NCBI GenBank assembly: GCA_013349325.1
Contig: DUZX01000012.1
Location: 1 to 64,000, forward strand
Source of the DNA: Desulfuromonadales bacterium
Lineage (GTDB): Bacteria > Desulfobacterota > Desulfuromonadia > Geobacterales > Pseudopelobacteraceae
Reading direction: 5' to 3'
Length of the DNA: 64,000 bases
In this document: positions 9,628 to 18,501 of the stretch, one piece after another
Layout of the letters: every line of letters starts with the position of its first letter
Position numbering within the stretch: position 1 is the stretch's first letter
Notes under the pieces: generated by a model
What the model saw: the letters and a program-made list of their open reading frames with translations, nothing else
Told to the model about the DNA's origin: nothing
Databases searched by the model: none
Position numbers and translations under genes: made by a program

Positions 9628-10667
9628 AATACCGTAACGTTGTTATCGAAGCAATGGGCTACGAACTGGCTCCGGTTGTCGTTACCACGGCAGAACTTGA
9701 AGCACGGCTGGAACCGCTGTACCGCTACCTGCGCATCGTACCGGGGCAATTGCAGGCTCTGACCGGCATTCGTGAAAGGCGCTGGTGGGAGCCTGGCTAT
9801 CCACTGTCATACGGAGCGATTGCCGCTGCGCGGAAGGTTCTTTCGGTAACCGGTATTTCGCCAGGCGACATTGGGGCTCTGATTTACACCGGGGTCTGTC
9901 GCGAGCAGTTTGAACCTGCCACGGCCTGCAGGGTCGCCGCCAAAATCGGCATCGGCGGCAAAGCCGCCGTATTTGATCTCTCCAACGCCTGCCTGGGCGT
10001 TCTTAACGGCATTCTGGATGTTGCCAACAGAATCGAACTTGGCCAGATAAAGGCCGGCCTCGTGGTTTCCTGCGAAAGCGCCCGCGAAATTAACGATATC
10101 ATGATCGAGAGAATGCTGGAAGAGCGCACCATGCAGCACTTCGGCGCTTCACTCGCAACTCTGACCGGCGGCTCCGGCGCTGTTGCCATCCTGCTGACAG
10201 ACGGTTCGTTTTCAGGCTCGTCGCGGCGCCGTCTGCTGGGCGGCATAACACAGGCGGCTCCGGAGCATCACCGGCTCTGTCTCTGGGGGATCACCCCGGA
10301 CGGCAAGGGGGGGTATCTGCAGAACATGTCAACTGACGGCGTCAATGTCATGAACTATGGCGTTGAACTTGGCCGGACAACCTGGGACACGTTCCTGCCG
10401 CATATCGGCTGGAAAACCGGGGATGTTGATCAGGTGATCTGCCATCAGGTCGGCTCTGCCCATCAAAGCGCCATTCTCAAGACACTCGATATCCCTGCCG
10501 AAAAAGACTTTAGCACCTATGAATATCTGGGTAATATGGGAACCGTATCCCTGCCGCTGACAGCCGCTATTGCCGATGAACGGGACATATTGGAAGCGGG
10601 CGACAAGGTGGCGTTTCTGGGAATCGGCAGCGGCTTGAACTGCCTGATGCTGGGGATAGAATGGTAA
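9624..10667 (+). CDS. oleA: OleA-like acyl-CoA/acyl-ACP condensing enzyme (thiolase superfamily)
   Basis: 347 residues. The fold is FabH-like, but the details are those of OleA, which joins two fatty acyl chains head-to-head into a beta-keto acid, the first step of long-chain olefin synthesis. Visible residues: Glu97 in EPATA (the OleA-specific second-channel glutamate), nucleophile Cys123 in SNACLG, His274 in CHQVGSAH and Asn304 in YLGNMGT. The ATG overlaps the pfaC stop and the 3' end overlaps oleB by 7 bases, so all are probably one transcript with coupled translation. Its position suggests it takes acyl chains made by the Pfa synthase, as in Shewanella where Pfa plus Ole give a C31 polyene; that coupling is inference. 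A FabH-type elongation starter is less likely. Confidence 0.83.
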   Translation: MKYRNVVIEAMGYELAPVVVTTAELEARLEPLYRYLRIVPGQLQALTGIRERRWWEPGYPLSYGAIAAARKVLSVTGISPGDIGALIYTGVCREQFEPATACRVAAKIGIGGKAAVFDLSNACLGVLNGILDVANRIELGQIKAGLVVSCESAREINDIMIERMLEERTMQHFGASLATLTGGSGAVAILLTDGSFSGSSRRRLLGGITQAAPEHHRLCLWGITPDGKGGYLQNMSTDGVNVMNYGVELGRTTWDTFLPHIGWKTGDVDQVICHQVGSAHQSAILKTLDIPAEKDFSTYEYLGNMGTVSLPLTAAIADERDILEAGDKVAFLGIGSGLNCLMLGIEW

Positions 10668-11578
10668 ACGCCCGGCTGAAAGTTGAATACCCGTTCAACG
10701 GGAAGCACCTCGATATTGACGTCCCTTCGACTTCGCCCAGGGCAGGCCTCTCCTGTCATTATCTGGATGAAGGTACCGGCTCACCGGTGGTAATGGTGCA
10801 CGGCAACCCCTCCTGGTCGTTCTATTACCGCAATTTGGTTTTGGCGCTGCGTGACCGCTATCGCTGCATCGTGCCCGACCATATCGGCTGCGGCCTGTCC
10901 GACAAACCGAGTGACGATCGCTATGAGTACACCCTCTCCCGTCGCGTTGATGATCTGGAACGGTTGCTTGATACGTTGGAGGTTACGGAGAACATCACGC
11001 TCGTTGTGCATGACTGGGGCGGAATGATCGGCATGGCCTACGCTGTGCGCCACCCCGAGCGGATTGTACGACTGGTAATACTCAATACCGGGGCTTTCCA
11101 CCTGCCGAAAGCCAAACCGTTTCCACCCGGCCTGCGCATCTGCCGTGACACGGTTCTCGGCACGCTGCTGGTACGCGGCTTCAACGCCTTCAGCGTCGGT
11201 GCATCCTATGTCGGCTGCAAACGCAATCCGATGTCCAAGGATCTTCGCGCGCTCTACCAGCTCCCCTACAATTCGTGGCAGAACCGCATAGCCACGCTCC
11301 GCTTCGTGCAGGATATTCCGCTCACCCCCGGTGACCGTGGTTATGATCTGGTCACCGCCGTTTCTGACGGCATCGGACAATTCAGCAATCTGCCAATGTT
11401 GATTCTCTGGGGCGAGCTGGATTTTGTCTTTGACCGGCATTTTCTGGCCGAATGGAAGCAGCGTTTCCCGGATGCCGAACTCCATAGCTACCCGGATTGC
11501 GGGCATTATATCCTCGAAGACGCCAAAGAGGAGGTCGTGCCGCTGATATGCCGGTTTCTTGAGCGAACAGGAGCATAA
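10661..11578 (+). CDS. oleB: OleB-like alpha/beta hydrolase (haloalkane dehalogenase-type fold)
   Basis: 305 residues. HGNPSWSF at 47-54 is the oxyanion region, Asp118 in HDWGG the nucleophile, and His282 in CGHYILED the general base: the Asp-nucleophile pattern of the dehalogenase subfamily to which OleB belongs. OleB decarboxylates cis-beta-lactones to alkenes in the OleABCD route. It starts inside the end of oleA (ATGGTAA overlap). OleC (beta-lactone synthetase) and OleD (reductase) would be expected next, but a gene of the opposite strand follows. The N-terminal DVPSTSPRAG segment is encoded by sequence resembling half of a TTCGACTTCGCCCAGGG repeat. A generic hydrolase cannot be excluded. 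Confidence 0.78.
   Translation: MVNARLKVEYPFNGKHLDIDVPSTSPRAGLSCHYLDEGTGSPVVMVHGNPSWSFYYRNLVLALRDRYRCIVPDHIGCGLSDKPSDDRYEYTLSRRVDDLERLLDTLEVTENITLVVHDWGGMIGMAYAVRHPERIVRLVILNTGAFHLPKAKPFPPGLRICRDTVLGTLLVRGFNAFSVGASYVGCKRNPMSKDLRALYQLPYNSWQNRIATLRFVQDIPLTPGDRGYDLVTAVSDGIGQFSNLPMLILWGELDFVFDRHFLAEWKQRFPDAELHSYPDCGHYILEDAKEEVVPLICRFLERTGA
10723..10746. repeat. Possible half-unit of an intergenic repeat inside oleB
   Basis: CCCTTCGACTTCGCCCAGGG then CAGG resembles the left arm of the repeat inside rnr (CCCTTCGGCTCCGCTCAGGG at 34131-34150). It encodes residues about 21-29. Only one arm is seen, so chance similarity is possible. Confidence 0.4.
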
Positions 11579-11640
11579 GCGGTCTGCCCTTGACACGAGA
11601 TAATTTACCGCAATATACGTTGGTTTCAAATGCCATACCA

Positions 11641-11667
11641 ACAAAACGAGCGGCATCGCTGCCGCTC
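11641..11667 (-). terminator. Rho-independent terminator of the diguanylate cyclase gene
   Basis: On the minus strand, GAGCGGCA-GCGA-TGCCGCTC is a perfect 8-bp stem with a 4-base loop, followed by GTTTTGTT. It begins about 40 bases after the stop. The plus strand has no T-run after it, so oleB has no clear terminator here. Confidence 0.7.
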
Positions 11668-11707
11668 TCGAAAACCACGGGCACATCTCTGATTCGCAAG
11701 CGATCCA

Positions 11708-13645
11708 TCAACATACTATGCGATTTTTACCGCTGCTTTTAGCAGCGTACATCAAGTCGTCTACACGTTTGAATATAGTATCAAGCGTGTCGTCTGCCCG
11801 GCAGGAGGTCATCCCGAAGCTCGCTGTTACATTGTCCATTTCACCTGCTCTATGACGTGCCAGGGCTATACGCAATTTCTCAGCAACTAATGCGGCCTCA
11901 GAATGATTAGTCCCTGACAACAAAATCATGAACTCCTCACCTCCCCAACGACCAACCGCGTCGAGAGTCCTGATGTTTTGGCCCACAATTTCAGCGATGT
12001 CTTGTAGCACCCTGTCTCCAATATTGTGGCCTAAATTGTCATTTATGCTCTTGAAATTGTCTACATCAAACATGATCAACGAGAATGAACTGCCGTACCT
12101 CCTGGAACGTTCCAGTTCCGCCTCAATTTTTTCTTCAATAGATTTCCTGTTAAAAATGCCTGTCAGGCTGTCATAGTTAGCAGCCCGGACCAGTTCCCTT
12201 TCCATTTTTTTCCTGTCGGTGATATCGCGAATAAAGCTGAAGAACCGTCCACCATTTTCGTCAAGATATGTTATCGTGACTTCAACGTCGATTTCCGTTC
12301 CATCCCTGCATTTATGTTTTGATATAAAAGAGTCGGAACCGGCTTTAATGATCTTATCTATATGCGCTGCTACCATCTCGGGGTTTTCAATAGCTTCAAT
12401 ATCTTCAATTTTCATGGTCACGAGCTCTTTGGCGGTATAGCCGACCATTTTACAGAATGAGCCGTTGACCTCCAGTATTCTGCCATGGGCATCACTCATA
12501 TTGAACCCGTCTGAAGTCGTTTGCACAATTGTCCGATATTCATCTGCCTTATGTTGGAGCTCCCTGACACTATCTTCCAGTCGTTGTGCCATCTTGTCAA
12601 AGGTCTGCCCCAGCTTTCCAAGTTCGCCTCCTCCGACCTCATCAGCAATTCTGGTATGCAGATCTCCGACAGCCAAACGCAGGGAGGCACGCTCCAGAGC
12701 AAGAACCCTGTTAATGATATATTTCTTGCCAATCAGCCATGAGATAAAGAAGGCGACGACGAGAGAGACGGAATAAATCATCAGGTTTTTGCCAAGGGCG
12801 GCATTCGTTTCGAGCATGACTGCGGCTGACGGAATACCGGCTCGAACGTACATGTATGGCGTTGATTCACTCTCAAGACGTAATTTGCGATATGTTTGAA
12901 TGCGATTATCGCCAACAGCACTGCTTGCACCGGCGGAAGTCTCTTCTTCCGGTCCCTCCATCATATATCTGAATATTTCCGGGTTTGCCTGCTTACCCAC
13001 GTATTTTTCAGGATCAACCGCTCTTGTCAAAATAATACCTTTATGGTCAATGAGCGCATAACTTGAGCCTTGAGGCAATTTGAATGCTCTGAAAATATGC
13101 TGGTAGTAGTCCAATGAAAGAGCGGCGCAAATGACCGACGTCACCCTGCCGGCTTCATCCATCAATGGATACCCAAGGATAAACGAAGCTTTATCGGTGA
13201 CTCTTCCGATGTTGTACTCGCCCGAAGACAATGTACCACGTGCCAGTGCATTCTTGAAATATCGTTCGTCTGACACCGAAATAGACTCTCTCAATGGGAC
13301 TGCCGACGCCCAGACCACACCGGTCGGGCCCGCTATGAATATATTTATGTACTGTGGGCTTAGTTTCAATATTTCAGCTAAAATGGCCTTGACTTCGACT
13401 TGTTTACGGAGTTTGACATCGGGTAACTGTGACAAGGCAATAAATAATTGACGAGTTGACGCAACAAGATTTTTTTGTTCACTGACAATTGCTTCAGCCA
13501 ACTTTTGTGTTTCTGTCTGTGCATTGTGGATGGCGTTCCTTCTTTGTTGAAGCCCCGAGTTGATGATTATACAGATGGCGGGCAAGGCAATGATGGAAAC
13601 GATTATGAATAGTTGATATTTTATTGAAAGTCGAGATAAGAACAT
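11708..13645 (-). CDS. Membrane diguanylate cyclase (Cache-HAMP-PAS-GGDEF)
   Basis: 645 residues. A first membrane segment at about 8-28, a periplasmic Cache-type sensor of some 240 residues, a second membrane segment at about 290-310, then HAMP, PAS (about 365-485) and GGDEF. The active site reads GGEEF at 568-572, and RTLD at 559-562 is the inhibitory I-site at the correct five-residue spacing. It should make c-di-GMP in response to an external small ligand and be product-inhibited. It is a lone gene converging on oleB. The PilZ protein at 36.8-37.5 kb is one possible receptor in the window, but nothing ties them directly. Ligand unknown. Confidence 0.93.
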   Translation of the reverse strand: MFLSRLSIKYQLFIIVSIIALPAICIIINSGLQQRRNAIHNAQTETQKLAEAIVSEQKNLVASTRQLFIALSQLPDVKLRKQVEVKAILAEILKLSPQYINIFIAGPTGVVWASAVPLRESISVSDERYFKNALARGTLSSGEYNIGRVTDKASFILGYPLMDEAGRVTSVICAALSLDYYQHIFRAFKLPQGSSYALIDHKGIILTRAVDPEKYVGKQANPEIFRYMMEGPEEETSAGASSAVGDNRIQTYRKLRLESESTPYMYVRAGIPSAAVMLETNAALGKNLMIYSVSLVVAFFISWLIGKKYIINRVLALERASLRLAVGDLHTRIADEVGGGELGKLGQTFDKMAQRLEDSVRELQHKADEYRTIVQTTSDGFNMSDAHGRILEVNGSFCKMVGYTAKELVTMKIEDIEAIENPEMVAAHIDKIIKAGSDSFISKHKCRDGTEIDVEVTITYLDENGGRFFSFIRDITDRKKMERELVRAANYDSLTGIFNRKSIEEKIEAELERSRRYGSSFSLIMFDVDNFKSINDNLGHNIGDRVLQDIAEIVGQNIRTLDAVGRWGGEEFMILLSGTNHSEAALVAEKLRIALARHRAGEMDNVTASFGMTSCRADDTLDTIFKRVDDLMYAAKSSGKNRIVC

Positions 13646-13843
13646 ATGTGATAATCCGCCTGGATTCGGTATGAAAAAAAGTTATCCGGTTATTGAACGG
13701 TCTTCCCTGCCATCGCAGAGCTTCATGGCAGTCAGGATGACATTACATACTAAAGGAGTAATGTTGGCACGCCGCAACGGGGCGCGTCATTTTAGTGAGA
13801 ACTATCGTATATCACCCAGAGAGTGATTCCGAAAACCAATGAA
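13646..13843. other. Intergenic region upstream of the diguanylate cyclase gene
   Basis: About 200 bases between two leftward genes. It holds a short inverted repeat (CTGCCAT/ATGGCAG, 13707-13731) without a T-run and no clear promoter match. I saw no GEMM (c-di-GMP) riboswitch core here. Confidence 0.4.
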
Positions 13844-15106
13844 TCAAGATTTCTCCGTGCCGATATAGCGCACACCACCGACAAAAACCTCCTGCACGCT
13901 CCCCTCAAGCAGGATCCGATCCAGCGACGCTTCTGCTCCGCCACTGCACCCCGAAACGACCTGAAAATCAGCACGTTTTCCAACCTCCAGCGTACCGCAG
14001 GCAGCTGAAATACCGAGAGCTGCGGCGCCGCTGCTTGTAACCATGCGGAAGACGTCCTCTGCACAAAGGTCGTTCGGGAAGCAGCCCAGCGCAAAACGGA
14101 TCTCATCCCACAGCGAGAGCGAATCATTGCTGGCCAGCGAATCGGTTCCAAGTGCCAGCGGAATTCCGAGCTTTTTGAAGAGGGCAACCGGAGCACTCCC
14201 GACGTCCAGACAGGTATTGCTGCGCGGGCAGAGCACAACGTGTACCCCGCGATCCTTTAAAATGCGGGCATCGCTGAGCGATACGTGAACGCAGTGCACC
14301 GCCAGTGTACTCGACGTCAGGAGACCGTGCCGCTCCAGTAGCTGCGTGGAACTGCAGCGGTGCGGCGCCGTTAGAAATCGCTCCCAGTCGACAAAAGGAT
14401 AAAACTCCGTCGCAAGCTGACCGCTGCTGTCGAAAATAAAATCGGTTTCAGCAGAGGATTCCGACACGTGGATTGACAGCGGCAGGTTGTGCAGTGAGGA
14501 CATCTCTCGAATGACGGACAGGTGCTGCTCGGCAACCGTATAGAGTGAATGTGGTGAAAGACCGGTCACCAGCCTGTCTGAAATTGTGTGCGCGGCGGCC
14601 AATGCAGCCCTGGATGTCACGTTAAAGTGACTCCGTTCCTGTCCCAGCATTTCAAAGTAGAGTCGTCCGCTCAACAACGACTCATGATAAAGAGCAGTCA
14701 AGTCGGGATAGGTGACGATTTCTGCAACCGCTGTTGTTCCGGATTCCAGACAGAGGCGGATACCTTCACACAGCGACGATGGATAGTCGGCAGCTGTCAA
14801 CCCGCGCTTGATCTTGATCAACTGGATAATCCAGTCAGTGAAATGTCGCGGGTTATAGGCCACATTCGTTCTCAGTTTCCAGGCCGGAAAGTGTGTCAAT
14901 TCCAAATGCGTGTGGGCATTGACGAAGCCCGGCAGGATCGAGCAACCCGGGAATTCAACCACCGGGGCCGAATGTGCCCGGCGCAGTTCCTCAACGCTTC
15001 CGGTGGCAACGATCGTACCGTTATGCACCAGCAGTCCACCTCCGTCAACAGGCGGGACATCAGGATTAATCAGCCGGGAAGCGGCATAAATAGAGGGTGC
15101 CGACAT
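13844..15106 (-). CDS. Metal-dependent amidohydrolase, possible aminodeoxyfutalosine deaminase (MqnX type)
   Basis: 420 residues. The start at 15106 is chosen over an in-frame ATG 27 bases upstream because GTGGAGG lies 7 bases before it. Amidohydrolase signatures: NAHTHLE (His65, His67), SPHSLYT, IHVSES and GTDSLASND, the metal- and substrate-site pattern of the TRZ/ATZ, S-adenosylhomocysteine and methylthioadenosine deaminase group. Geobacter relatives make menaquinone by the futalosine route and use such a protein to deaminate aminodeoxyfutalosine, so that is the best guess. No other mqn gene is nearby, so a nucleoside deaminase of another specificity remains possible. Confidence 0.72.
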   Translation of the reverse strand: MSAPSIYAASRLINPDVPPVDGGGLLVHNGTIVATGSVEELRRAHSAPVVEFPGCSILPGFVNAHTHLELTHFPAWKLRTNVAYNPRHFTDWIIQLIKIKRGLTAADYPSSLCEGIRLCLESGTTAVAEIVTYPDLTALYHESLLSGRLYFEMLGQERSHFNVTSRAALAAAHTISDRLVTGLSPHSLYTVAEQHLSVIREMSSLHNLPLSIHVSESSAETDFIFDSSGQLATEFYPFVDWERFLTAPHRCSSTQLLERHGLLTSSTLAVHCVHVSLSDARILKDRGVHVVLCPRSNTCLDVGSAPVALFKKLGIPLALGTDSLASNDSLSLWDEIRFALGCFPNDLCAEDVFRMVTSSGAAALGISAACGTLEVGKRADFQVVSGCSGGAEASLDRILLEGSVQEVFVGGVRYIGTEKS

Positions 15107-15292
15107 AGTGTAACCTCCACAACGAAGTGGCAAAAAATCAAAGAATACCCTAAAAACATCCGTTAGCCATCAATTAAAAAACAACCCTGCCGACTTTACA
15201 ATGTTTCGAATCAGCCTCTCGTTGAATTCCTGATGGTATCATGCTATAGAATCTCTCCGGCATTCAAATACTTCAACAGCAGGTATGCTCCC

Positions 15293-16243
15293 ATGTCACT
15301 TGCAGAGCAGGTTTTAGAAGGCAATATTCGCGCCGCAGCCCGTCTGATGCGCGATATTGATGACGGTCGACCACAGGCGATTGATGAGTTAAAAGCCCTG
15401 TATCCGCATTCGGGCAAAGCCTATATCGTTGGCATTACCGGCCCCCCCGGCGCAGGAAAGTCAACGCTGGTCGATCAATTGACCGCAGCGTTCCGCGCTC
15501 AGGGCAAGCGGGTCGGGGTGGTTGCCATTGATCCCAGCAGCCCTTTTACCGGCGGCGCAATTCTGGGCGACCGGATCCGGATGAACCGGCACGCCTGCGA
15601 CGAAGGGGTGTTTATCCGCAGCCTGGCAACGCGCGGCTCTCTGGGCGGGCTGTCACGCTCGACCTCGGATGTCGCTCTGGTCATGGATACCATGGGAATG
15701 GACATTGTCATCATCGAAACGGTCGGCGTCGGCCAGGATGAAGTTGATATCGTCAAGACAGCGCATACCACCTGCGTTGTCATGGTTCCGGGGATGGGTG
15801 ACGATATTCAGGCCATCAAGGCCGGTATTCTCGAGATCGGCGACATCTTCGTCGTCAACAAGGCTGATCGGGATGGATCCGATCGAACGGCTCGTGAGCT
15901 CTCAAATATGCTGGAGATGCGCAACGCCACAGAAGGGTCATGGAGTCCACCGGTAATGAAGACGGTGGCCCAGCGTGGCACGGGCATTCCAGAGCTGGTT
16001 GCCGAGATTGATGCCCATCGTGAATTTCTCTTTACAAGCGGCTGTGGCACCGATTTCCTGCGCGAGCGCAATGAACGACACTTTATGGAAATTCTGCGCG
16101 ACCGACTCTTTAAGAACGCTCTGGCGTATATGGAATCGGACGGCCTGCTTGAACAGATTGTGACAGGTATGGGTGCTCATACTCTTGATCCCTATTCAGC
16201 TGCGGAAGAAATCATGGCCAGCATAATGCCTGGGCGTAAGTAA
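15293..16243 (+). CDS. meaB: MeaB/ArgK-family G3E GTPase
   Basis: 316 residues from the ATG at 15293; longer in-frame starts lack family similarity. Walker A is GPPGAGKS at about 50-57, followed by the MeaB-specific VVAIDPSSPFTGGAILGDR region, the switch/Walker B ETVGVGQDE and the NKAD guanine-specificity motif. MeaB loads and protects the B12 cofactor of methylmalonyl-CoA mutase, which fits propionate/acetate metabolism in Geobacter-like bacteria. The mutase genes are not in the window. It diverges from the amidohydrolase gene. The ribosome site (AGCAGGT) is weak. Confidence 0.92.
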   Translation: MSLAEQVLEGNIRAAARLMRDIDDGRPQAIDELKALYPHSGKAYIVGITGPPGAGKSTLVDQLTAAFRAQGKRVGVVAIDPSSPFTGGAILGDRIRMNRHACDEGVFIRSLATRGSLGGLSRSTSDVALVMDTMGMDIVIIETVGVGQDEVDIVKTAHTTCVVMVPGMGDDIQAIKAGILEIGDIFVVNKADRDGSDRTARELSNMLEMRNATEGSWSPPVMKTVAQRGTGIPELVAEIDAHREFLFTSGCGTDFLRERNERHFMEILRDRLFKNALAYMESDGLLEQIVTGMGAHTLDPYSAAEEIMASIMPGRK

Positions 16244-16248
16244 TTCCA

Positions 16249-16361
16249 ATTCCAGATCAAGGATGATATCAAGGCGGCGAGGATTGAGGCTGCGAGGCGT
16301 GCATGTCCGTACGTTGAGCAGCCGAAGACGAGTCAACGAAGAGAGTGCCTTGATATGGAAT
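16249..16361. repeat. Intergenic element with inverted ends, about 113 bp
   Basis: ATTCCAGATCAAGG (16249-16262) and CCTTGATATGGAAT (16348-16361) are inverted copies with one mismatch. A second ATATCAAGGC (16266-16275) also pairs perfectly with the right end. The interior (GGCGGCGAGG...) has no reading frame. It looks like a non-autonomous miniature element or structured repeat. Copy number elsewhere cannot be judged here. Confidence 0.65.
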
Positions 16362-16450
16362 AGGTATAACATGCTTTAGAGATTGAATTATCTGATTTTT
16401 GTTATATACTCGCAGCTGTTCGAACTAACCTTGAATCTGGAGAACTTGTG

Positions 16451-16846
16451 ATGTCGTTGACCGGAATAGCACTTATCATCATTGCTGTTGCTTTCTGTAT
16501 CCTGGTGCTGACTTTGGTGCCGGCCATTCTCGCCTTCAAGCGCACCACCGAATCCGTCACATCGCTGTCAGAGATGATCAAGACCGAATTGAAACCGACC
16601 TTGCAGGAGTTAACGGAAGTTCTGTCAGAATTGAAAACAGTCGGTGGCGGGATAGCTGAGCATACAGACGATGTCCTGCACTTCATGTCGGCACTGGGCG
16701 AAACCGGCACCAACCTTCAGACCATCAACCAGTCAGTCGGTGTGGTTACCAACATTCTTAACACCACCTCGGTCTGGGCGACCGGGGCCAAGGTGGCAGG
16801 AAAATACATGCTTGATCATTATCTTAAAAAACGGGGAGGTAAGTAA
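16451..16846 (+). CDS. DUF948 membrane-anchored protein
   Basis: 131 residues. One N-terminal membrane helix (about 5-27), then a predicted coiled coil rich in Thr, Ser, Glu and Leu, as in DUF948 proteins. CTGGAG ends about 9 bases before the ATG. The next gene, YtxH-type, follows after two bases. Such pairs occur together in many Gram-positive bacteria and Geobacter relatives and are linked to envelope or general stress, but no biochemical role is established. Confidence 0.8.
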   Translation: MSLTGIALIIIAVAFCILVLTLVPAILAFKRTTESVTSLSEMIKTELKPTLQELTEVLSELKTVGGGIAEHTDDVLHFMSALGETGTNLQTINQSVGVVTNILNTTSVWATGAKVAGKYMLDHYLKKRGGK

Positions 16847-16848
16847 CC

Positions 16849-17142
16849 ATGTCTGACAAATGTGAAATATCCGCTGGAGCCGTATTGGTGTCGTTTGTAG
16901 CAGGAGCAGCTATGGGTGCTGGATTGGCCCTTTTGTACGCCCCCAAAAGCGGGCGGGAAATGCGTGAGGACATTGCTGATCTTACTGAAGATGCGGTCGA
17001 CCGGATCAAGGAATACGCCAAAGATGCCCAGGACAAGATCAAGACCGCTGTTGAAGAGGGTAAAGACGTTTTTGAAGACAAAAAGTCTGTTCTCGCTTCT
17101 GCTCTTGAGGCCGGACGCGATGCTATGAAGAAAGTCATCTAG
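16849..17142 (+). CDS. YtxH domain protein
   Basis: 97 residues. A glycine-rich membrane segment (VSFVAGAAMGAGLALLYAP) is followed by the YtxH signature SGREMREDI and an amphipathic helix of acidic and lysine residues. GGGAGG precedes the ATG. Co-transcribed with the DUF948 gene and closed by the terminator at 17171. Probable small envelope stress protein; function not known. Confidence 0.82.
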   Translation: MSDKCEISAGAVLVSFVAGAAMGAGLALLYAPKSGREMREDIADLTEDAVDRIKEYAKDAQDKIKTAVEEGKDVFEDKKSVLASALEAGRDAMKKVI

Positions 17143-17170
17143 GTCTGAGACACGGCATTCGTCTGAATTC

Positions 17171-17209
17171 CCAACAAAAAACCACCTGAAGCGGGTGGTT
17201 TTTTGTTGG
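17171..17209. terminator. Bidirectional rho-independent terminator
   Basis: A 16-bp stem, CCAACAAAAAACCACC pairing with GGTGGTTTTTTGTTGG around TGAAGCG. It has A and T runs on both sides and so can serve the rightward YtxH gene and the leftward TPR gene that converge here. Confidence 0.92.
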
Positions 17210-17230
17210 CGAGAGTAAACAGGAAACGGA

Positions 17231-18343
17231 TCAGGTGCCTTTTGCCTGCGAAATATAGGCTTCTATCGTCTGCAGAGCCGCTTGTTTAACGCTATAGCAC
17301 TTCTTCACGTGCGTGAAAAAAAACAGAGCGGTTTCCCGGTCGGCCTGCCGCAGCAGCAGTTCTGCCAGTTTCGGCATAAACTGAATATCATCCCCTTCCC
17401 TGCGCAATAGTTCATCGTAACAATCACAGGCTGCCTGCGGCTGGTTCTGAAGACAACGTATTTTAAGCATCCCCACGAGTGATAACATGTCGTAGGCACT
17501 GTCCAGATTTTTTGTATAGACACGTGCGGCAGCTTCAAGCTGTCCGAGGGTGCAGTAGGCATCACCCAATCGCACCATAACATTAGCCGTGCCCGGACTT
17601 CGTTCCAGAATACGCTCCCACATATCAACAGCACGTTGATAGTCGCATTTCCAACGGTAATAATTACCTAAACCATACAGTGCATATGAGTTGTAGGGAT
17701 CCTGCACAAGGGCTTTCTCGTAGTATTCACGGGCCTGTTCGTAGTGTTCATGCCGCCAGTGCAGATTGGCGACAATAGTCAGGATATTAATCAGGGTGAC
17801 ACCATTGGCCAGCGCCTTCTCATAATATTCAATCGCCTGCAGCTCATGGCCCCGCTTATGATAGAGATCAGCCAGCCCCATCAGTGCATATCGATCACGA
17901 GCGTTTAACACCAGTGCCTTGTGATAATAGTCTCGTGATGTATCATAATTATCTATAGTTTTGTAACTGTCCGCGATTCTGGTGAGAACGCAGATATCAT
18001 TGCCGTTATGCAGCCTGAGATACGTCTCCCAAAACCCGATCGCTTCCCGATATTCCCCAAGACCGCGCAGGGCATCTCCCAGTCCGCGTAATGAGAATAT
18101 ATTGCCCGGATCATCCTCAAGCACCTGCCGGTAATAGGCAGCTGCCCCGGTGAAATCTTTCTGTTGACGCAGCAGATCCCCCATACCGGTCAGCACATGT
18201 GCGTTCCGGGTGCCCAACGAAATGGCCTCTTCAAACAGCAGACGCGCCTCGCTGCTGCGACCGGATTTAAGCAAGGCATGACCCCGCTTTGAAAGGTCAA
18301 ACACTTTATTTTTTATAGCATACTGCTCGTTAGGTGCGTTCAT
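17231..18343 (-). CDS. Tetratricopeptide repeat protein
   Basis: 370 residues from the ATG at 18343; a GTG five codons earlier is an alternative and neither has a strong ribosome site. About nine consecutive TPR units (for example YYRQVLEDDPGN, YYHKALVLNARD, YYEKALVQDPYN) fill the protein. No signal peptide or catalytic domain is seen. TPRs bind protein partners, but none is indicated. It stands alone, converging on the DUF948/YtxH pair and diverging from the GIY-YIG gene. Confidence 0.82.
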   Translation of the reverse strand: MNAPNEQYAIKNKVFDLSKRGHALLKSGRSSEARLLFEEAISLGTRNAHVLTGMGDLLRQQKDFTGAAAYYRQVLEDDPGNIFSLRGLGDALRGLGEYREAIGFWETYLRLHNGNDICVLTRIADSYKTIDNYDTSRDYYHKALVLNARDRYALMGLADLYHKRGHELQAIEYYEKALANGVTLINILTIVANLHWRHEHYEQAREYYEKALVQDPYNSYALYGLGNYYRWKCDYQRAVDMWERILERSPGTANVMVRLGDAYCTLGQLEAAARVYTKNLDSAYDMLSLVGMLKIRCLQNQPQAACDCYDELLRREGDDIQFMPKLAELLLRQADRETALFFFTHVKKCYSVKQAALQTIEAYISQAKGT

Positions 18344-18501
18344 ACTGACTCTTTTCACTCAAGGAATACCAGCTGTTCAGCCCTGCGTGACAAATTTATC
18401 GTATACACTACAGTTGTGCGCATTCTTGTCTAATTTTCATTTTTATGTCAAGCTGAAAGCCTTTTGATACACCGATTAATTCTACGTGCGAGCTCTGCTA
18501 C

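Noticed and set aside
9624-10667. FabH (ketosynthase III of fatty acid synthesis)
   Set aside because: Presence of the EPATA glutamate region, adjacency to OleB-like hydrolase and KASIII details fit OleA better.
11382-11708. Frame on the minus strand starting at the diguanylate cyclase stop (TGATG), running into oleB
   Set aside because: Its opening codons are the terminator hairpin and T-run of the cyclase gene and the rest is antisense to oleB; no family resemblance.
13755-13785. Sigma-54-like TGGCAC box
   Set aside because: The TTGC half is missing at the required spacing.
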